64,000 nucleotides of DNA, from positions 62,001-126,000 of the forward strand of contig NZ_RPOI01000014.1 in NCBI RefSeq assembly GCF_003818115.1, read 5' to 3'. Positions 57,447-64,000 of this stretch are shown in pieces; the first letter of the stretch is position 1, and the number at the start of each line of letters is the position of its first letter. The translations under genes and the position numbers were made by a program. The notes under the pieces were generated by a model. That model was not told where the DNA came from. It was given only the letters and a program-made list of their open reading frames with translations, and did not search any database. The stretch is from Citrobacter youngae (GTDB taxonomy: Bacteria > Pseudomonadota > Gammaproteobacteria > Enterobacterales > Enterobacteriaceae).

Positions 57447-57466
57447 ATAACGTCAGGAGATGAATG

Positions 57467-58087
57467 ATGCAAGATCATCATGAAGGGTGCTGCAAACATG
57501 CAGAACACCAGCACGAAGGCTGCTGTAAAGGTGAAGAACGTCATCACGAAGGCTGTAACAAAGAACACCACCATGAGCATGGCTGCGGACACCGCCACGG
57601 TCGCGGCGGCGGTGGCGGTCGACGTCAGCGTTTCTTCGGCCACGGCGAATTACGGCTGGTGATTCTCGATATTTTGACCCGCGATGCCAGTCACGGTTAT
57701 GAGCTAATCAAAGCCATTGAAACATTGACTCAGGGTAATTACACCCCAAGCCCGGGCGTGATTTATCCGACACTGGATTTCTTGCAGGATCAGTCGCTTA
57801 TCGCCATCCGTGACGAGGAAGGCGGACGTAAGCAAATCACAATCACCGAGCAAGGCCTGCAATGGCTGGAAGAGAACCAGGAACATCTGGAACATATCCA
57901 CGAACGTATTAAAGCACGCTGTGTCGGCTTTGAATTACGCAAGAATCCACAGATGAAAAGAGCACTGGAGAATTTTAAAGCCGTGCTGGATCTGCGGGTC
58001 AATCACGGTGACACCAGCGAAGCGCAAATCAAGAAGATCATCGGTATTATCGATCGCGCATCGCTGGACATCACCCAGCTTGATTAA
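57467..58087 (+). CDS. yqjI: nickel-responsive PadR-family repressor YqjI
   Basis: A 206-residue regulator with a His/Cys-rich metal-binding N-terminus (about residues 1-50, repeated HHEGC and CCK units) followed by a PadR winged helix ([22 protein letters not shown]) and a C-terminal dimerisation helix. In E. coli nickel binding releases it from the yqjH-yqjI promoters. Of two adjacent ATGs (57464, 57467), the second is 7 nt from AGGAG. Its last 4 bp overlap the MCP gene tail to tail. Confidence 0.94.
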   Translation: MQDHHEGCCKHAEHQHEGCCKGEERHHEGCNKEHHHEHGCGHRHGRGGGGGRRQRFFGHGELRLVILDILTRDASHGYELIKAIETLTQGNYTPSPGVIYPTLDFLQDQSLIAIRDEEGGRKQITITEQGLQWLEENQEHLEHIHERIKARCVGFELRKNPQMKRALENFKAVLDLRVNHGDTSEAQIKKIIGIIDRASLDITQLD

Positions 58088-59649
58088 GCAGGCTGCGCGT
58101 CCTCTTTACGTACGCGGAACACTTTAATCATCTCTTTTAAGTGTAATGCCTGTTCGTTTAATGACGCCGCTGCCGCAACGGACTCCTCTACCAGACAGGA
58201 GTTCTGTTGCGTGGTGGTGTCGATCAGGCCAATCGCACTGTTAATCTGCGAAATACCGTCCGTCTGCTCGCGGCTGGCCTGACCGATTTCCCGCAATATC
58301 ACATCCATTTCTTCAACGTTAGTGACCATTCCATTGATCAACGCGTTGGCTTTTTCAACCAGCACCAGTCCTTCCCGGGTTTGACTGGTGGAGTCTTCAA
58401 TCAGATTGCGGATCTCACTGGCAGACGATGCGCTTTTTTGCGCCAGTTGACGCACTTCTCCGGCTACTACCGCGAAACCACGTCCATGCTCACCGGCGCG
58501 CGCCGCTTCGACAGCCGCATTCAGCGCCAAAATATTGGTTTGAAAAGCAATCGAATCTATCAGGTTGATAATCTCTGACATACGGTTAGAGGTTTCATTA
58601 ATCACGCGTATTTTCTGCGTCACCTGATTCATCATCTCACCGTTGTTTTTCACCACCGCCGCCGCTCCCGTAGACAGCTTCGTCGCTTCATGGGTATGGT
58701 CTGCCGTCGTTTTGACCGTCGCGGTAATTTGTTCCATTGACGCCGCAGTCTGTTCTACCGAGCTTGCCTGTTCTTCGGTACGCGCAGCCAAATCCTGATT
58801 ACCCGCGACAATCTGCGCCGCCGCCGCAGAGATATTTTCGGAGCCGTTTTGCACGTCCTCGACAATCTCTAACAGTCGGGTTTTCATTGCCATCAGCGCT
58901 TGCAGCAGCACACCGGTCTCATCCTTCTGTTCCATACTGATGTTGCGAGTAAGGTCGCCCTGCGCAATCGCCTCGGCAAACTGCACGGCTTCATTAAGAG
59001 GTCGGGTAATTGAGCGCACAATATACCAACCCATCACACAACCGGCGGCAATGCTTATCAGCGCCAGAGTAATCAACAGCGCGCGATTGGTGTGGAAATC
59101 ATATTCCACCTGAGCGCCCGCCTTCTGCATCTGGGCATCTTCAATGGCGATCAATTCCTGCACTTTTGCTTTATACGCCTGCTGCACATTCACCGTGCGG
59201 GTCATCATCTCGTGCATCGCACCGGAGCGATCGTGATTCTGCAGCGCCTGCAGAATGCGGAATCGGGAAGCCAGATACTGCTCACGCACATCGCGGATAT
59301 CCGCAACAATTTTTTTGGATGCATCATTGAGAGGTGCAGCACTCAGCGCATCCAGCAGAGCAGAAATTTGCTGGCTGATGGTATCGAGCTTTTTCTGGGA
59401 CGCCTGGGTCCATTTGCCTTCCTCATCCAATAACATCAATTGTTGAGTACTGACAAACTCCTGAAAATTATCAATGAGCAGATTGGCTTTTACCGTAATC
59501 GGATAGTCATTGGTAATGATGTTCTGCATCCCACTGTTACTACGATCCAGACTCAACAGCGAAAGGCCCGAACTCACCATCATCAGTACAATAAACAAAC
59601 CAAACGCGATAAATAATTTCGAGCGAATCTTTACGTTATGCAAGAACAT
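58084..59649 (-). CDS. methyl-accepting chemotaxis protein with 4HB sensor domain
   Basis: A 521-residue transmembrane chemoreceptor: TM1 (about 11-31), periplasmic four-helix-bundle ligand domain (about 35-185), TM2 (about 191-212), HAMP (about 213-266) and a signalling domain whose hairpin tip reads [33 protein letters not shown]. It lacks the C-terminal NWETF CheR/CheB tether of Tar and Tsr, so it probably relies on the high-abundance receptors for adaptation. Ligand unknown. A consensus sigma-28 promoter precedes it. Confidence 0.93.
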   Translation of the reverse strand: MFLHNVKIRSKLFIAFGLFIVLMMVSSGLSLLSLDRSNSGMQNIITNDYPITVKANLLIDNFQEFVSTQQLMLLDEEGKWTQASQKKLDTISQQISALLDALSAAPLNDASKKIVADIRDVREQYLASRFRILQALQNHDRSGAMHEMMTRTVNVQQAYKAKVQELIAIEDAQMQKAGAQVEYDFHTNRALLITLALISIAAGCVMGWYIVRSITRPLNEAVQFAEAIAQGDLTRNISMEQKDETGVLLQALMAMKTRLLEIVEDVQNGSENISAAAAQIVAGNQDLAARTEEQASSVEQTAASMEQITATVKTTADHTHEATKLSTGAAAVVKNNGEMMNQVTQKIRVINETSNRMSEIINLIDSIAFQTNILALNAAVEAARAGEHGRGFAVVAGEVRQLAQKSASSASEIRNLIEDSTSQTREGLVLVEKANALINGMVTNVEEMDVILREIGQASREQTDGISQINSAIGLIDTTTQQNSCLVEESVAAAASLNEQALHLKEMIKVFRVRKEDAQPA

Positions 59650-59688
59650 ATTTTCTCCCTGGAGACAGTTTTCTTCAGACAGATATCC

Positions 59689-59715
59689 TTATCGGTCAAT
59701 ACTCACCTAACTTTA
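59689..59715 (-). promoter_or_regulatory. sigma-28 (FliA) promoter of the MCP gene
   Basis: On the minus strand TAAA (59715-59712), exactly 15 bp, then ACCGATAA (59696-59689), matching the flagellar class 3 consensus TAAA-N15-GCCGATAA in 11 of 12 positions, 39 bp upstream of the start codon. Confidence 0.88.
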
Positions 59716-59863
59716 TGATATTGATCGTTTTTTAATTTTCATCAATGTTACGAAATAGTTTTTGACGATGAATAAAGCAAGACCGATCGTTATATAAGCG
59801 ATATTTAACAATATTTAAAAACAGGACGCTCGCGGTCAGAACGGAATAAGGAAAATAGAATCG

Positions 59864-59882
59864 TAATACCAAAGTGGTATTA
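59864..59882. promoter_or_regulatory. 19-bp perfect inverted repeat, unknown
   Basis: TAATACCA and TGGTATTA flank AAG in the 318-bp gap between aer and the MCP gene, about 150 bp upstream of the sigma-28 promoter. The TGGTAT half-site is of the type bound by GntR-family regulators (NanR, ExuR/UxuR), but no such gene is adjacent. The rest of the gap is AT-rich. Confidence 0.45.
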
Positions 59883-59912
59883 TTTAATATATGATTAACA
59901 AAATCATTACAA

Positions 59913-59941
59913 AAAACGCCTACCGGGGACGATAAGCGTTT
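59913..59941 (-). terminator. possible aer terminator
   Basis: On the minus strand AAACGC and GCGTTT arms with a long loop are followed by a T-run, 27 bp after the aer stop. Loop length makes this only moderately convincing. Confidence 0.45.
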
Positions 59942-59967
59942 GGCGGGAAAATGGGATAGGGTGAGAA

Positions 59968-61488
59968 TTAATGCAGCACGGTCACCGCATCTTCCAGGCG
60001 ACCGGCACGATGTTTCACCATTGCTGAAATCTGCGCGCTCTCTTCGACCAGTTCGGCATTTTTCTGCGTAATATTGCTCAACTCATTTACGGCACGGGTC
60101 AGGCTGGAAAGACCATCTGACTGCTCCAGCGTTGAATGGCTGATTTGAGCAATCAACTGCGTCACATTCTGGACCTGCGCCACAATATCATCCATTGTCC
60201 GCCCTGCGGCATGAACCTGATCGGAGCCGGACTGCACCTTGTCGGCGCTGGCATCAATCAGTTTACGGATGTCATTTGCTGCGCTTGCACTACGACTGGC
60301 AAGATGGCGTACCTCTCCGGCCACCACCGCAAATCCTTTTCCTTGTTCGCCAGCCCTGGCCGCTTCAACCGCCGCATTCAGCGCCAGAATATTTGTCTGG
60401 AAGGCGATATCGTTAATCAGGGTCGTGATAGTGCCGATCCGTTGGGTGCTGTTGGCAATATCGTCCATTGTTTTAATGACTGTATCCATCGCCTCACCGC
60501 CCTGTGTCGCTGCGCTGCTGGCGGCAATAGACAGCTTGTCAGCCGCCGCTGCTGTCGCAGAGTTTTGCTTCACCGATGCCGCCATCTGATTCATGGTGGT
60601 GACCGTTTCCTGCACATTTTCTACCGTCTGCTGCGTATGCTTGTTTAAATCATCGCTGCCTTTCGCCAGCGTTTCACTGTCGTTACGCACACAGCTGACC
60701 TGACTCGACACGTCATGAATAAGCCAACGGCACATTAACCCTAGCTGCCCCACCGCCCGTAGCATCAGACCCAGTTCATCGCTACGGTTAAGATGGGTCA
60801 CGCTGTTGCGCTCACCGGTCGCGACTTTCAGTGCCTGCTGGGCAACATTCTCAATGGGGCGCACAATCTGCCATTCGAAAATAACCGTCGCCAGCATCAT
60901 CACCAGCGCGCTCACCAACAGTTGCGGCCATTCAGCGCCCATCTGCTGTAGCGCAGTTGCCAGGATGACAAACATAAAAGCCATGACACTGCGTACCCGC
61001 CAGCGAACCGGAAGCGACGGGAGTTTACCCAACCAGCCTTTACGTACCACCAGCCCCTTATGGACGCGCCGATGACAACGGCCTTCATTGAGTGCTTTAT
61101 ATAAAGGTTCGACCGCCGCGATTTCCGCTTCCGTCGCCCGGGTACGGATCGACATATACCCGGTTACGCGTCCTTCCCGCACCATCGGCACCGCATTGGC
61201 CCTCACCCAGTAGTGATCGCCATTCTTCCGCCGGTTTTTCACAATACCGCTCCACGGTTCCCCCTGTTTCAGGGTGTACCACATATCCGCAAACGCCGCT
61301 TTCGGCATGTCCGGGTGACGAACCAGGTTGTGCGGCTGAGCAAGCAATTCATTCAGTTGATAGCCGCTGACCTGAACAAAGGTATCGTTCGCATGGGTGA
61401 TATAGCTTTGTAAATCGGTGGTCGACATGAGGGTGATATCATCATCCAGCGGTGTATTTTGCTGACTAACGTAGGGATGAGAAGACAT
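59968..61488 (-). CDS. aer: aerotaxis receptor Aer
   Basis: A 506-residue redox/energy-taxis receptor. The N-terminal cytoplasmic PAS domain (about 20-115) binds FAD; residues Arg57, His58 and Asp60 known to be needed for FAD binding in E. coli are conserved (VRHPD). A membrane anchor (about 165-206) is followed by HAMP and a signalling domain. Same length as the E. coli protein. Expressed from its own sigma-28 promoter. Confidence 0.97.
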   Translation of the reverse strand: MSSHPYVSQQNTPLDDDITLMSTTDLQSYITHANDTFVQVSGYQLNELLAQPHNLVRHPDMPKAAFADMWYTLKQGEPWSGIVKNRRKNGDHYWVRANAVPMVREGRVTGYMSIRTRATEAEIAAVEPLYKALNEGRCHRRVHKGLVVRKGWLGKLPSLPVRWRVRSVMAFMFVILATALQQMGAEWPQLLVSALVMMLATVIFEWQIVRPIENVAQQALKVATGERNSVTHLNRSDELGLMLRAVGQLGLMCRWLIHDVSSQVSCVRNDSETLAKGSDDLNKHTQQTVENVQETVTTMNQMAASVKQNSATAAAADKLSIAASSAATQGGEAMDTVIKTMDDIANSTQRIGTITTLINDIAFQTNILALNAAVEAARAGEQGKGFAVVAGEVRHLASRSASAANDIRKLIDASADKVQSGSDQVHAAGRTMDDIVAQVQNVTQLIAQISHSTLEQSDGLSSLTRAVNELSNITQKNAELVEESAQISAMVKHRAGRLEDAVTVLH

Positions 61489-63298
<1,810 letters not shown>

Positions 63299-63303
63299 CC
63301 ACT

Positions 63304-63770
<467 letters not shown>

Positions 63771-63778
63771 CGTCGATT

Positions 63779-63808
63779 GGCTCTCCTGAAAAGGAGAGCC
63801 TCTTTTTT
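63779..63808 (+). terminator. terminator after the ygjK remnant
   Basis: GGCTCTCCT/AGGAGAGCC stem with a GAAA loop, then TCTTTTTT; a strong intrinsic terminator retained from ygjK. Confidence 0.9.
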
Positions 63809-63894
63809 GAATCCCATCACAATCACGGCATTCCCCTTTTCCCTTTTACGCGGCGACGGCTAAATTAGTAACTCATCCGACCACATAACAATAA

Positions 63895-64000
<106 letters not shown>

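Overview
The window is a stretch of an enterobacterial chromosome, most likely a Citrobacter. Its backbone follows the Escherichia coli K-12 order from cpdA through tolC, ribB, hldE-glnE, cca, ttd, tsaD, rpsU-dnaG-rpoD and mug to aer-patA and fadH. Proteins are near-identical to E. coli where conserved, while the inserted functions (a cobalamin-dependent glycerol dehydratase dha regulon, urease, arylsulfate sulfotransferase) are typical of Citrobacter/Klebsiella. Species cannot be fixed from the sequence alone.

Layout. 1-6.9 kb: cpdA (partial), yqiB, nudF, divergent tolC, ygiBC, ygiD, zupT. 6.9-10.7 kb: accessory block of a small membrane protein gene and assT-dsbL-dsbI behind a very AT-rich leader. 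10.7-25.3 kb: core genes: ribB with its FMN riboswitch, ubiK, glgS, yqiJK, an ibs/sib type I toxin-antitoxin locus, the ygiF-glnE-hldE operon, ygiM-cca, uppP, folB, plsY. 25.3-29.5 kb: L-tartrate regulon ttdR/ttdABT. 29.6-34.6 kb: urease operon ureDABCEFG placed between ttdT and tsaD. 34.6-40.9 kb: tsaD, the rpsU-dnaG-rpoD operon, mug and the tRNA-Ile(CAU) gene ileX.

41-54.3 kb: a yoaC-like gene followed by a full dha regulon. Leftward dhaBCEF encode the dehydratase and its large reactivase subunit. Rightward orfY-dhaT-dhaG-orfW encode a GlcG-like protein, 1,3-propanediol dehydrogenase, the small reactivase subunit and a cobalamin adenosyltransferase. Leftward dhaD-dhaR and rightward dhaK encode glycerol dehydrogenase, the activator and dihydroxyacetone kinase. 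Together they ferment glycerol by an oxidative branch (DhaD, DhaK) and a reductive branch (DhaBCE, DhaT). Each of the three divergent or leader regions carries a pair of 15-bp palindromes spaced 31-32 bp apart, the best candidate for the DhaR operator.

54.3-64 kb: a second cyclopropane-fatty-acid synthase gene divergent from a cupin AraC regulator, yqjH/yqjI with paired palindromic operators, two chemoreceptor genes (a 4HB-type MCP and aer) with flagellar sigma-28 promoters, patA, a C-terminal remnant of ygjK, and the start of fadH. REP/BIME palindromes sit at several gene ends. No insertion sequence, phage gene, CRISPR array or rRNA was seen.
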